Shown piece after piece: positions 7,133-15,265 of a stretch of 22,994 nucleotides of DNA. The notes below the pieces were generated by a model. That model worked only from the letters and a program-made list of their open reading frames with translations, had not been told where the DNA came from and ran no database searches. Both the position numbers and the translations under genes were made by a program. The stretch is from JAZNGX01 sp045576675 (GTDB lineage Bacteria > Bacillota > Clostridia > Monoglobales > Firm-18), in the NCBI GenBank assembly GCA_045576675.1, contig JAZNGX010000134.1:1-22994 (forward strand), in the 5' to 3' direction. Position 1 is the first letter of the stretch. Every line of letters starts with the position of its first letter.

Positions 7133-10100
7133 AAACCAATTAAAAGCAATTAATTCCTCCGGAAATAACATACTTGTTTCTGCTGCAGCCGGTTCAGGGA
7201 AAACCGCTGTTTTGGTCGAAAGAGTAATTAAGCTTATTACTGACAAGGATAATCCGGTATCACTTGACAGATTGCTTATGGTTACTTTTACCAACGCGGC
7301 TGCGGCAGAAATGAAAACCAGAATATATAAAGCAATTACAAAGTGCATTGCCGAGGACCCTGATAATGCAGTGCTTCATAATCAATTGTCTCTTTTAGGT
7401 CAGGCACAGATTACAACAATTCACGCATTTTGTCAGAATATGCTAAGGGATAATTTTTACAGTGCAGGGGTTTCACCTGATTTTTCAATAATTGATAATG
7501 TTGTTGAAAATGAGCTTAAGGCGACGGCGGTTGAACAAGCTATAGAAGAGGCATATGAGCTTTATCCTGAAGAAACAGAACAGCTTATGACTGCTTATGG
7601 CGGAAGGTTTGATGATAGCAGATTAAAAAATCTTATTCTTGCATTGTATAAATTTATTCAGTGTCAGCCACAGCCTGAAAAGTGGCTCGATGATGTGTGC
7701 AGGCTCTATTCCGGTGATTTTGCGGACACCTGTTGGGCAAAGTATCTGATACAAAGTGCAGCTGCAGATATTAAAGAAATGCTTTTGCGTTATGATGAAG
7801 CACTTAAGCTTTCTGAAAACGGTAATGCTGATACGTATTTAAGCTTTTTAAGCAGTGAACGTGAGCTTATGCGTTATGTATATACTCAACTTGACGGTGA
7901 GTGGGAAGGTGCATATTCGGCTATTAACAAGATGGTGTTTGAAACAATGCCGCGAAAGTCAAAAGACAGTGATTCTGAATGTGCAGCTATGGCGAAGGCT
8001 ATACGTGACAGCATAAAAAAGAACTATAAAGAGATTGCTAAGTGCTTTTCTGCCCCAAATGATGTTATTACTGACGAGCTTAAAAACCAATATGGTTTAA
8101 TTGACTGCTTAAGAAAAATGACTGTACGCTTTGGTGAATTATACAGTGAAGCTAAAAGTGAAAAAAATTCACTTGATTTTGATGACCTTCTTCATATAAC
8201 GCTTGACAAGCTGTTGTCGGACGAAAACAATGTAAAAGAATTAAAAAACAGATTTGATGAAATATTAGTTGACGAGTATCAGGATACCAATGCGGTTAAT
8301 ATAGCTATATTTGAAAAATTATCTAATGGCAAAAACTTGTTTATGGTTGGCGATGTTAAGCAAAGCATATACGGTTTTTTAAATGCTCGTCCAGAAAGCT
8401 TTACTGAACGTTATAAAAGCTATTCTTTTGACGGGAATGAGCTTGGTATGAAAATACCTTTGTCAAACAACTTCAGAAGTGCTGACAATGTATTGTGTTT
8501 TATTAACAGATTATTTGAGCGTATAATGTGTGAAGAAAGTGCCGGAATTGATTATACTGATGACCAGAAGCTTATATACTCAAATGCGCTGATTGATACA
8601 AGCATACCGGTTGAAGTGCATTTGCTTGAAACAAAAGATGATGAGGGAGAATACCCCGATGGTGATAAGCTTGGGAACGAAGCTTTCTTTACTGCAAAGC
8701 GGATTCTTTCTCTTGTTGAGGTTGAAAAACCGCTTGTTTATGATGACAAGCTTAAAGCTTCACGTCCTGTAACTTACAGTGATATTGCTATTCTTGCACG
8801 GTCTGTTAAATCAGATACTGCAATGGAATTTACAAGGCAGCTTGCGTTAATGGGAATACCTGTTACGTGTGAAGAAACAGGCAGTTATCTTATGACAATT
8901 GAAATATCAACTGTTATTTCGTTTTTAAAGATAATAGATAATCCGTTTCAGGATATACCTATGCTTGCGGTTATGAGAAGCCCTATGTTTTCCTTTACAG
9001 AAAATGAACTTGCACAAATCAAGGCGAGCAACCCGACTTTGCCTTTTTATAAAGCGGTTTTTGCCAGCGAGAGTGATAAGGTTAAGGTATTTGTAAATAT
9101 GCTCGATGAGCTTACTGAGTACGCAAAAACAGAATCACTTGAATTGCTTATTGAAAGGATTATAACTGTAACGGGGTATTATTCGTTTGTTGGTATGCTG
9201 CCTGACGGAAAGCAGAGAATGGCAAATCTGAAATTACTTGGACGGCGTGCAAATATGTTTGAGCAAGGCGGTCACAAAAGTATTTTTGAATATATTACAT
9301 ATATTAATGCAATGCTTGCAGGCGATAGTGAGTATAAAACAGCAAAAGTATTAAGCGAAAATGAAAACGCTGTGAAGATAATGACGATTCATAAAAGTAG
9401 GGGACTTGAATTCCCGTTTGTATTTGTTGTTCAGTGTGGAAAACGCTTTGCATTCAGAAACAATATGAGCGATATTCCTGCTGTTTTTGATGCGGATTAT
9501 GGAATCGGCTTTGACTATTTTGATGATGCAAAGATGATAAAGTATCCGTCTATGCCAAAGCTTGCAATAAAAAAGCATAAGCTTCATAAAGAGCTTGCTG
9601 AGGAAATCCGTGTGCTTTATGTTGCACTCACCCGTGCAAAAAACTTCCTGTGCATCATAGGAAGTGTGGATGATGCAGAAGGTAAGCTGGAAAAATGGAG
9701 TAATTCCGTTAAAACATTAAGCTCAGTTATAAATGCAGGCTCAATGCTTGAATGGGTTGTGTTTGCTGCTTCCGATACAGGTGTTGTAAAAACACATACA
9801 ATTAAAGATGTGTTGAGCAATAACCTAATTGTTTCAGGTAAGACTGATGCTGTAAAGCCAACCTCTAAAATTACATATGAGGAGATTGATAGAAAGCTGT
9901 CATATACATATAAATACAAAGCTTCCGTTCGCATACCCTCAAAGGTATCGGTAAGCGAGTTGGTTCATTCCGGAATATCGCCAAGACTTGAAAAAATCAG
10001 TGAAGGCTCAGATAAAATTACAGTAACAAAGCGCGGAACGATTGTGCATTTTGTAATGCAGAATATCAATATTTCAAAAACAACGAAAGAAGAAATAGTA

Positions 10101-10481
10101 AAGCAGGTTGAACATATGGTGTTACGTGGTATGATTACTGAAAATGAAAGCAAATGCGTTGATATAAAAGCAATTGCAGATTTTTTTGCTTCACCTGTTG
10201 GTATAAGACTAAAAGAATCAAAAAGAGTGCTGCGTGAATACAGCTTTTGCACTGAGCTTGAAGCAGATAAGGTTTTAGGTGTTGGTGACACCAACGAAAA
10301 GGTTTTGGTTCAGGGTGCGGTTGACTGCTTTTTTGAAGAAGATGACGGCTTGGTTGTTATCGACTATAAAACCGGTAGTATGGAGGAGTTTTATAAAAAG
10401 CAGATTTCATTGTACTCAATGTGCCTTGAAACGATATTTGGTAAGCCTATAAAGGATGCAATTATTGTAAATTTGGTATAA
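7107..10481 (+). CDS. addA: ATP-dependent helicase/nuclease subunit AddA
   Basis: Subunit A of AddAB: a UvrD-like superfamily 1 helicase with a C-terminal RecB-type nuclease, 1124 residues. Helicase motifs appear in order: SAAAGSGKT (Walker A, 26-33), VTFTNAAAAEMK (Ia), DEYQD (389-393, Walker B), VGDVKQSIYGF (III), NNFRS (IV), TIHKSRGLEFPFVFV (V) and LYVALTRAK (VI). The nuclease has D1073 (GAVDCFF) and D1086-Y-K1088 (VIDYKTG), so both subunits appear nuclease-competent. TTG 7107 is preferred: AAGGAGG ends 6 bases before it, whereas ATG 7113, two codons on, sits 12 bases away; either is possible. The start lies within the end of addB, typical of equimolar subunits. No terminator is visible after the stop at 10481. 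Confidence 0.97.
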   Translation: MNMSVKWTENQLKAINSSGNNILVSAAAGSGKTAVLVERVIKLITDKDNPVSLDRLLMVTFTNAAAAEMKTRIYKAITKCIAEDPDNAVLHNQLSLLGQAQITTIHAFCQNMLRDNFYSAGVSPDFSIIDNVVENELKATAVEQAIEEAYELYPEETEQLMTAYGGRFDDSRLKNLILALYKFIQCQPQPEKWLDDVCRLYSGDFADTCWAKYLIQSAAADIKEMLLRYDEALKLSENGNADTYLSFLSSERELMRYVYTQLDGEWEGAYSAINKMVFETMPRKSKDSDSECAAMAKAIRDSIKKNYKEIAKCFSAPNDVITDELKNQYGLIDCLRKMTVRFGELYSEAKSEKNSLDFDDLLHITLDKLLSDENNVKELKNRFDEILVDEYQDTNAVNIAIFEKLSNGKNLFMVGDVKQSIYGFLNARPESFTERYKSYSFDGNELGMKIPLSNNFRSADNVLCFINRLFERIMCEESAGIDYTDDQKLIYSNALIDTSIPVEVHLLETKDDEGEYPDGDKLGNEAFFTAKRILSLVEVEKPLVYDDKLKASRPVTYSDIAILARSVKSDTAMEFTRQLALMGIPVTCEETGSYLMTIEISTVISFLKIIDNPFQDIPMLAVMRSPMFSFTENELAQIKASNPTLPFYKAVFASESDKVKVFVNMLDELTEYAKTESLELLIERIITVTGYYSFVGMLPDGKQRMANLKLLGRRANMFEQGGHKSIFEYITYINAMLAGDSEYKTAKVLSENENAVKIMTIHKSRGLEFPFVFVVQCGKRFAFRNNMSDIPAVFDADYGIGFDYFDDAKMIKYPSMPKLAIKKHKLHKELAEEIRVLYVALTRAKNFLCIIGSVDDAEGKLEKWSNSVKTLSSVINAGSMLEWVVFAASDTGVVKTHTIKDVLSNNLIVSGKTDAVKPTSKITYEEIDRKLSYTYKYKASVRIPSKVSVSELVHSGISPRLEKISEGSDKITVTKRGTIVHFVMQNINISKTTKEEIVKQVEHMVLRGMITENESKCVDIKAIADFFASPVGIRLKESKRVLREYSFCTELEADKVLGVGDTNEKVLVQGAVDCFFEEDDGLVVIDYKTGSMEEFYKKQISLYSMCLETIFGKPIKDAIIVNLV

Positions 10482-10495
10482 TTTGTAAAAAACTA

Positions 10496-10524
10496 TTGTT
10501 TATTTTATATGTTTGTGTTAAGAT
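10496..10524 (+). promoter_or_regulatory. Promoter of spo0A
   Basis: TTGTTT (10496-10501), a 17-base spacer and TAAGAT (10519-10524) with a TGn extension (TGTTAAGAT). The predicted start near 10531 falls just before the AAGGAGTGAT ribosome binding site, giving an unusually short leader of about 14 bases. I see neither a sigma-H promoter nor a 0A box in this gap. Confidence 0.5.
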
Positions 10525-10544
10525 TGATATCAAGGAGTGATTTT

Positions 10545-11357
10545 ATGGATAAATACAGTGTTGCAGTAATTGATGATAATAAGATTTTCTGCGAGCTAGT
10601 TGCGTTGGAAATAGCAAGAACAGAAGATATAGAGCTTATAGGCGTTGCTTATAATACAAAAGACGGTATGCAGATTATTCAGACTAAATTACCCGACCTT
10701 GTTATACTTGATAATGTTTTCAGTGGTCCTGATTGCGAAAATGACGGCATCGGCTTATTAAAAGAACTTGGAAAATTGCATCTTGTAAAAAGACCGAAGA
10801 TTCTTATGATAAGCTCACTTACATCAAACGATGTTTGTGAAACGGCAGGTAAGTATGGTGCGGATTACATAATGAACAGAGGTATGAAGCTTGAAAATAT
10901 TATAGAACGCATAAGAATGATAAGAGAAAACACTCTTGACCCTACCTGTATGGATAAATCCACTTTGGATTCAGGAAATAAAAAACGCAGTAATTTTCAG
11001 ATTATGACAGATATTATGCACAAGATCGGTATTCCTGCAAATATTAAGGGGTATGAATACTTAAGAAAGGCTGTGCTTATTGCAATTGATGACCCAACTA
11101 CACTGAGTGGTATAACAAAGGTGCTTTATCCACAAATAGCTTCTGAATATAATACTGATTCAGGTAACGTTGAACGTGCGATACGTCACGCAGTTGATAC
11201 CTCGTGGAAGCGTTGCGACAGCAGAATTCTTAACGACCTGTTTCAGCCTATAATGGACAAGAAAAAGTGCAAGCCAACTAATTCTGAGGTAATAGCTACC
11301 CTTTCTCAATATATTTTACAAATTACAAAATGGAGTAATGATGATGAAAGTTTATGA
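10545..11357 (+). CDS. spo0A: Sporulation master regulator Spo0A, variant receiver
   Basis: Response regulator of 270 residues that in Firmicutes commits cells to sporulation and other stationary-phase programmes by binding 0A boxes. The C-terminal DNA-binding domain is unmistakable: IGIPANIKGYEYLRKA, TKVLYPQIASEYNT, NVERAIRHAVDTSW and KPTNSE. The N-terminal receiver keeps the acidic pair D10-D11, the phosphoacceptor D56 (VILDNVF) and S90 in place of the usual Thr. It differs from a canonical receiver in two ways: the expected Lys-Pro pair is R112-G113 (YIMNRGMKLEN), and the loop after D56 is longer, with the usual Met-Pro lost. ATG 10545 is fixed by AAGGAGTGAT upstream; the longer in-frame extension to 10509 precedes that site. 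It follows addA with its own likely promoter and overlaps the nitroreductase by 14 bases. Identity is secure; phosphorylation behaviour is uncertain. Confidence 0.95.
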   Translation: MDKYSVAVIDDNKIFCELVALEIARTEDIELIGVAYNTKDGMQIIQTKLPDLVILDNVFSGPDCENDGIGLLKELGKLHLVKRPKILMISSLTSNDVCETAGKYGADYIMNRGMKLENIIERIRMIRENTLDPTCMDKSTLDSGNKKRSNFQIMTDIMHKIGIPANIKGYEYLRKAVLIAIDDPTTLSGITKVLYPQIASEYNTDSGNVERAIRHAVDTSWKRCDSRILNDLFQPIMDKKKCKPTNSEVIATLSQYILQITKWSNDDESL

Positions 11358-11907
11358 TGCAATAATGAGCAGAAGAACAATACGCAAATTTGCTCAGGAT
11401 AAAATTGAAGACTCAACCCTTTTAAAGCTTGTGGATTGTGCGAGAATGGCGGCTTACGGTGCTAATTTACAACCACTTAAATTTGCTGTGATTAATGACG
11501 AAAGAACTGACAGCATATTTCCGCTTACCAAGTGGGCGGGTTATATCCCGGGTTATAAAATGGAGGATAATGAACGCCCGACTGCATACATTGCACTGCT
11601 TGGTGATAAGGAAATTAAAAGCAACGATATGGGAGTTGATGCCGGTGCTGCGGCAACTAATATTATGCTTGCTGCACAGGAGCTTGGAATAGGAACCTGC
11701 TGGCTTGGTTCAATAAACAGGGGAAAAATCAAAGATATGTTAAAGATTAGTGAAAGATATGAACTGTTGTATCTGATTGCCCTTGGCTATCCGGCACAGG
11801 AAAGCGTGGCTTATATTTCAGACGAAACAGTCAAGTATCACATTGATGAAAATGGAGTAGTCAATGTCCCGAAAAAATCAATTGAAGAGGTTTTATTAAA
11901 AGTGTGA
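11344..11907 (+). CDS. Nitroreductase family FMN oxidoreductase
   Basis: Flavoprotein of the nitroreductase family, 187 residues, predicted to use FMN and NAD(P)H in the cytoplasm; the substrate is unknown. Family signs are the N-terminal SRRTIRKF (FMN phosphate contact), AAYGANLQPLKFAV, GVDAGAAATNIMLAAQELGIGTCWLG and the ALGYPAQ segment near the end. It is shorter than the classical 215-residue nitroreductases and lies in the compact 170-190 residue group. Three ATGs stand in a row (11338, 11341, 11344); the last gives the best spacing (8 bases) from GGAG. It begins inside the 3' end of spo0A and shares its transcript, ending at a terminator that overlaps its own stop codon. No functional link to Spo0A is evident beyond co-transcription. 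Confidence 0.9.
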   Translation: MKVYDAIMSRRTIRKFAQDKIEDSTLLKLVDCARMAAYGANLQPLKFAVINDERTDSIFPLTKWAGYIPGYKMEDNERPTAYIALLGDKEIKSNDMGVDAGAAATNIMLAAQELGIGTCWLGSINRGKIKDMLKISERYELLYLIALGYPAQESVAYISDETVKYHIDENGVVNVPKKSIEEVLLKV

Positions 11908-11927
11908 AATTTTTTCGCACTTTTTTT
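11898..11927 (+). terminator. Intrinsic terminator of the spo0A-nitroreductase unit
   Basis: AAAAGTGTGAA pairs with TTCGCACTTTT (11 pairs, one T-G wobble) around a five-base loop and runs into TTTTTTT. The left arm contains the nitroreductase stop codon. Confidence 0.85.
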
Positions 11928-11937
11928 AATGCAGATA

Positions 11938-11966
11938 TTGACAAGTTAAAAATTGTATGATAATAT
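11938..11966 (+). promoter_or_regulatory. Promoter of the GntR-ABC operon
   Basis: A perfect TTGACA (11938-11943) is followed after 17 bases by TAATAT (11961-11966); GATAAT at 11959-11964 is an alternative with a 15-base spacer. The predicted start near 11973 falls at the left edge of the inverted repeat at 11972-12003. Confidence 0.7.
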
Positions 11967-11971
11967 CATAA

Positions 11972-12003
11972 TATAGTGTATGAGTACATAATAGTACACT
12001 ATA
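11972..12003 (+). promoter_or_regulatory. YtrA-like operator (inverted repeat)
   Basis: TATAGTGTA (11972-11980) and TACACTATA (11995-12003) form a perfect 9-base inverted repeat with a 14-base spacer, immediately downstream of the -10. Its core, AGTGTA...TACACT, is the arrangement described for the B. subtilis YtrA operator (spacer of about 13 bases as I recall it). Bound repressor would cover the transcription start. The element lies 14 bases ahead of the GntR gene, so autoregulation is the natural inference. Confidence 0.7.
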
Positions 12004-12017
12004 GAAAGGGGGACGTT

Positions 12018-12392
12018 ATGTTTGGTATTTCACTTAACAACAAGCTGCCTATTTACGAACAGCTTATCGAAAGCATCACAAAACAGGTTTTAAGCGGCGT
12101 TTTAGAGCCTGACGAGCCGTTGCCGTCAGTGCGTGAGCTTGCTTCTGAGCTTGCTGTTAATCCCAATACTGTTCAAAAAGCATTTACCGAGCTTGAAAGA
12201 AGCGGAGTAGCATATTCGGTAAGCGGTAAAGGTCGGTTTGTTACAGATGATGTCGAAGCACTTAAAAAACATATGATTAAAAACTGTTACAAACGTATAA
12301 AGCCTGAAATTAATGAGCTTTTGAATTACGGGGTGTCAGTTGAAGAAATAACACAAAGGATTACCGAAATGTATAAGGAGGGAATTAAATGA
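12018..12392 (+). CDS. GntR family repressor, YtrA type
   Basis: DNA-binding repressor of 124 residues. The N-terminal winged helix-turn-helix is typical of GntR proteins: PIYEQLIESITKQVLSG, then LPSVRELASELAVNPNTVQKA, then FTELERSGVAYSVSGKGRFV. Only about 50 residues follow, mostly helical, as in the YtrA subfamily, which lacks a large ligand-binding domain and typically controls an adjacent ABC transporter. ATG 12018 is preceded by AAGGGGG; the longer reading from GTG 11976 would begin inside the operator and near the transcription start. The stop overlaps the start of the ATPase gene as ATGA. In B. subtilis, YtrA responds to cell-wall-active antibiotics; whether this one does is inference. 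Confidence 0.92.
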   Translation: MFGISLNNKLPIYEQLIESITKQVLSGVLEPDEPLPSVRELASELAVNPNTVQKAFTELERSGVAYSVSGKGRFVTDDVEALKKHMIKNCYKRIKPEINELLNYGVSVEEITQRITEMYKEGIK

Positions 12393-13291
12393 TAGAAGCT
12401 ATTAACCTGTGCAAAAAGCTTGATGGCAGCATTGTGCTTGATAAGCTTAACTTAAATGTTAAAAGAGGCAGCATATACGGACTTATCGGCTCAAACGGTG
12501 CAGGTAAATCAACTTTGTTAAATATACTGTCGGGTGTTTACTGTCCTGATAGCGGTGAAGCCAAGATAAACGGCAGAAAAATATATGAGAATAATATTTT
12601 AAAGGGCAAAACTGCCTATATTACAGACGACCCATTTTATTTTAACAGCTCAACTGTTGATGAAATGGCGACATATTTAAGCAAAATATATAAAAGCTTT
12701 GATATGGAAAAATACAGGGAAATATCTTCAATGTTCCCTATAGATACCAAAAAGAAAATACATACATTTTCCAAAGGTATGAGAAGACAGGTATCAATAA
12801 TACTTGCGTTGTCGCAATGCCCTGAAATATTGCTGTGTGACGAAAGCTTTGACGGTCTTGACCCGGTTATCAGACAAATGGTTAAACGTGTTTTTGTAAG
12901 CGAGGTTGCAAGCAGGGGGATGACTATTGTTATTTCTTCACATAATCTTCGTGAAATGGAAAATCTTTGCGACACAATTGGTATTTTACACGATAATAAG
13001 ATTGTTGTTGAAAAGAGTGTTGCAGATATTAAAGATGCAATCCATCGCTATCAGGTGGCGTTTAAGCCTATGATTGATACTGCGATAATTGAAAACAGCC
13101 TTGATGTTGTTACAAAAAATATAAGAGGTAATATTTTAGAGCTGGTTGTTCGTGGAGATGCTGAGGATATAAATAATACTCTCGAAGAATTAAGCCCTGT
13201 TCTTATTGATAAAATGGAGCTTACATTAGAAGATATATTTATTTGCGAAATGGAGGTGAGCGGTTATGACTTTTCTAAAATCCTGCTTTGA
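12389..13291 (+). CDS. ABC transporter ATP-binding protein
   Basis: Cytoplasmic ATPase of 300 residues that should power the permease encoded next to it. Walker A is GSNGAGKST (34-42), the Walker B region ILLCDESFDGLDP has D151 and E152, and the H-loop is SSHN with H185. Two motifs are atypical: the signature is FSKGMRRQ (127-134) rather than LSGGQ, which is common in ABC-2 exporter ATPases, and the Q-loop position reads ITDDP (about D80) with no Gln. A C-terminal extension of about 80 residues after the nucleotide-binding domain matches the accessory domain of exporter-type ATPases. The start overlaps the GntR stop by 4 bases and the end overlaps the permease start by 26, so the three genes form one unit. 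The substrate is unknown. Confidence 0.93.
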   Translation: MIEAINLCKKLDGSIVLDKLNLNVKRGSIYGLIGSNGAGKSTLLNILSGVYCPDSGEAKINGRKIYENNILKGKTAYITDDPFYFNSSTVDEMATYLSKIYKSFDMEKYREISSMFPIDTKKKIHTFSKGMRRQVSIILALSQCPEILLCDESFDGLDPVIRQMVKRVFVSEVASRGMTIVISSHNLREMENLCDTIGILHDNKIVVEKSVADIKDAIHRYQVAFKPMIDTAIIENSLDVVTKNIRGNILELVVRGDAEDINNTLEELSPVLIDKMELTLEDIFICEMEVSGYDFSKILL

Positions 13292-15209
13292 TTTCAAGCT
13301 TTTTAAAGAATCGTTAAAACAACAGAAGTATTTGATGATATTGCATACTATATTGTTGTTTATGATAACAACACTGCCTGCACTTGTTATATATAACAAC
13401 TCACTTGAGTATAACGAAGTTCTGGAAACGTATGATGCCAGAAGTATAACGCAGATGTTAAGCGGCTTTAATCCGTATATGATGATGCTTTTGACTGTAG
13501 CTGCGGTTGTTACTTCAATATTCTGCTTTAATTATCTTTATAAGCACCAGGCTGTACAGTTCTATCATTCGATGCCGCATACAAGAGAATGCATATATAT
13601 TTCAAAGTTTTTGTCAGGTGTTGTTTCAATGCTACTGCCGGTAATTCTTATTTATGCTGTTAATAGTATTGTATATACTGCTTATGGACTAAATGAGTTT
13701 CAATCGATTGGTATTATGGTTAATGGATTATTTACCGTAATGCTTTTATATATGAGTGTGTTTGCCGTTGCAAGCTTTGCGGCTGCTGTTTCGGGTAACT
13801 TCTTTGCACAGCTTATAATAACTGCTTTTGTATTTTTGGTTTATGTTGCATCAACAATGGTAATTGATGCAAGCTTTCAGGTGTGGTTTCAGTCGTTGAC
13901 AATACGATTTAATTACAACGAAGCTTATCTGTTTCCACCACTTGTGCTGGTAAATGGTACACTTCGCTTAGCAGAATGTATCTTTGTTATATGCTATACG
14001 ATTTTCTTCTTTGCAGTGGGACTTGTTTTATTTAAGTTCAGAAAAAGTGAAAGTACCGGCAAGTTCTTTGCTTACAAGGTTGTATCTGTGTTTTTAAAGT
14101 ATTATGTTGCATTTTTTGCATCGCTTCTTTTCGGAGCCTTGTTTATTTCGGTGGGCAACGGTAATATGTTTATTTCTTACATTGGATATATCCTGACGGC
14201 GTTTGTTGTGTTCATAGCATTGCAGGGGATTTTCGGCAAAAGCTTTAAGAGTATGTTCGCAAATATGAAAAGCTTTATTGTTTTTGCTGTTGCAATTTGC
14301 ATTGTGGTATCAATACCCATAACTATGCACGAATACTTTGATAATAACATTCCCGAGGCGAGCAATGTTGATAAGCTTGAGGTACGTATGTATAATCATG
14401 GCTACAGTAACGAGTATGTGTTTGAAGATTACAACAATATTGCCGAAACGTTAAAACTGTTTTCTTATAATGAAAAGCAACCTGATGCTGAAGCAAAGCC
14501 ACAAAAAAGACGCTTTATTATAGAAAGAGGCACTACAGGTCATATTGAAATAAATCCCGATTCAAAGCTTTATACCTTCTCATATAGCAGAGATTATATT
14601 TCAAACGAAAACTACGAAAAATGGTTCAGTAAAATTTATGATACCAAGGAATACAAGGATTATATAATTGATTGCTTTGAATTCCGTGACCGTGTTGTAA
14701 ATGGTAATATTATTGTTGAGAGCTTTTATGCTGAGCTTACCAAGCACAGGAGTTTATATTTGGATAATGGCTCTGACAGTATTGCAAAAGAAAATTATGA
14801 AAAACTGAAAAATGCATTTATAAAGGATTTTGAGGCTTGTACTTATGACGATATTTCGAACAGCTATGTATATGCTGTGCTTGGCGTACGCAACACGACA
14901 TTAAAAATATATAAATGTTATGAAGAAACCATAAAGGTTTTGGATGAATACTTTAATGAAAATATCACAATAAGTTCAAAGCAGATAGAAAAAATTGAGT
15001 TCTCAACTTGGAATTATGAAACGAAAGAGAACGAAGTAATCTACGTAACCTCAAATCAGGAAACAATAAAAGAAATTATGGAACATTCTGTTCAGTACGG
15101 CAACTCTGTAGACGCTCACGTTTATTACAAAAACGGTGAAAGCTATGGCTTTACTGTTAATTATGACAATCTTCCTGCGTATATAAAAAATTCTCTTGCA
15201 AATAATTAG
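13266..15209 (+). CDS. ABC-2 type permease with large extracellular C-terminal domain
   Basis: Membrane partner of the preceding ATPase, 647 residues. About nine hydrophobic segments lie in residues 20-355, for example around 23-45, 73-95, 118-142, 156-200, 237-256, 275-297, 304-322 and 335-353. The loop YKHQAVQFYHSMPHTRECIYISK is the cytoplasmic elbow loop seen in ABC-2 exporters, and FRKSESTGKFF and GKSFKSMFANMK also look cytoplasmic. By the positive-inside pattern the last 280 residues, which have no further helix, lie outside the cell. I recognise no fold in that charged, tyrosine-rich domain. ATG 13266 follows GGAGGTGA. Together with the YtrA-type repressor, the setting suggests export or sensing linked to envelope stress, but that is inference. 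Confidence 0.88.
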   Translation: MTFLKSCFDFKLFKESLKQQKYLMILHTILLFMITTLPALVIYNNSLEYNEVLETYDARSITQMLSGFNPYMMMLLTVAAVVTSIFCFNYLYKHQAVQFYHSMPHTRECIYISKFLSGVVSMLLPVILIYAVNSIVYTAYGLNEFQSIGIMVNGLFTVMLLYMSVFAVASFAAAVSGNFFAQLIITAFVFLVYVASTMVIDASFQVWFQSLTIRFNYNEAYLFPPLVLVNGTLRLAECIFVICYTIFFFAVGLVLFKFRKSESTGKFFAYKVVSVFLKYYVAFFASLLFGALFISVGNGNMFISYIGYILTAFVVFIALQGIFGKSFKSMFANMKSFIVFAVAICIVVSIPITMHEYFDNNIPEASNVDKLEVRMYNHGYSNEYVFEDYNNIAETLKLFSYNEKQPDAEAKPQKRRFIIERGTTGHIEINPDSKLYTFSYSRDYISNENYEKWFSKIYDTKEYKDYIIDCFEFRDRVVNGNIIVESFYAELTKHRSLYLDNGSDSIAKENYEKLKNAFIKDFEACTYDDISNSYVYAVLGVRNTTLKIYKCYEETIKVLDEYFNENITISSKQIEKIEFSTWNYETKENEVIYVTSNQETIKEIMEHSVQYGNSVDAHVYYKNGESYGFTVNYDNLPAYIKNSLANN

Positions 15210-15224
15210 AAATTGTTGTAAAAT
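15196..15224 (+). promoter_or_regulatory. Candidate promoter of tyrA overlapping the terminator
   Basis: TTGCAA (15196-15201), a 17-base spacer and TAAAAT (15219-15224). The predicted start is near 15231, inside the left arm of the terminator hairpin at 15221-15254. A transcript from here would lack most of the left arm and should not terminate. The match is good but there is no independent evidence that the promoter is used. Confidence 0.45.
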
Positions 15225-15254
15225 AAAGTCTGCTAAAAAGCAGACTTTATTTTT
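15221..15254 (+). terminator. Intrinsic terminator of the GntR-ABC operon
   Basis: A perfect 14-pair stem, AAATAAAGTCTGCT with AGCAGACTTTATTT, around an AAAA loop and ending in T's. It ends two bases before the GGGTGAT ribosome binding site of tyrA. Confidence 0.92.
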
Positions 15255-15265
15255 CGGGTGATAAT

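Noticed and set aside
6707..7348. Minus-strand open frame of 213 codons across the addB-addA junction
   Set aside because: It is antisense to two intact, well-conserved genes, has no recognisable domain or ribosome binding site, and mirrors their codon pattern.
12251..12257. TGTCGAA as a second Spo0A box
   Set aside because: It lies inside the coding sequence of the GntR gene, away from any promoter, and is expected by chance.
15210..15265. T-box leader controlling tyrA
   Set aside because: The gap is 56 bases and is filled by the terminator; no T-box sequence or specifier stem is present.
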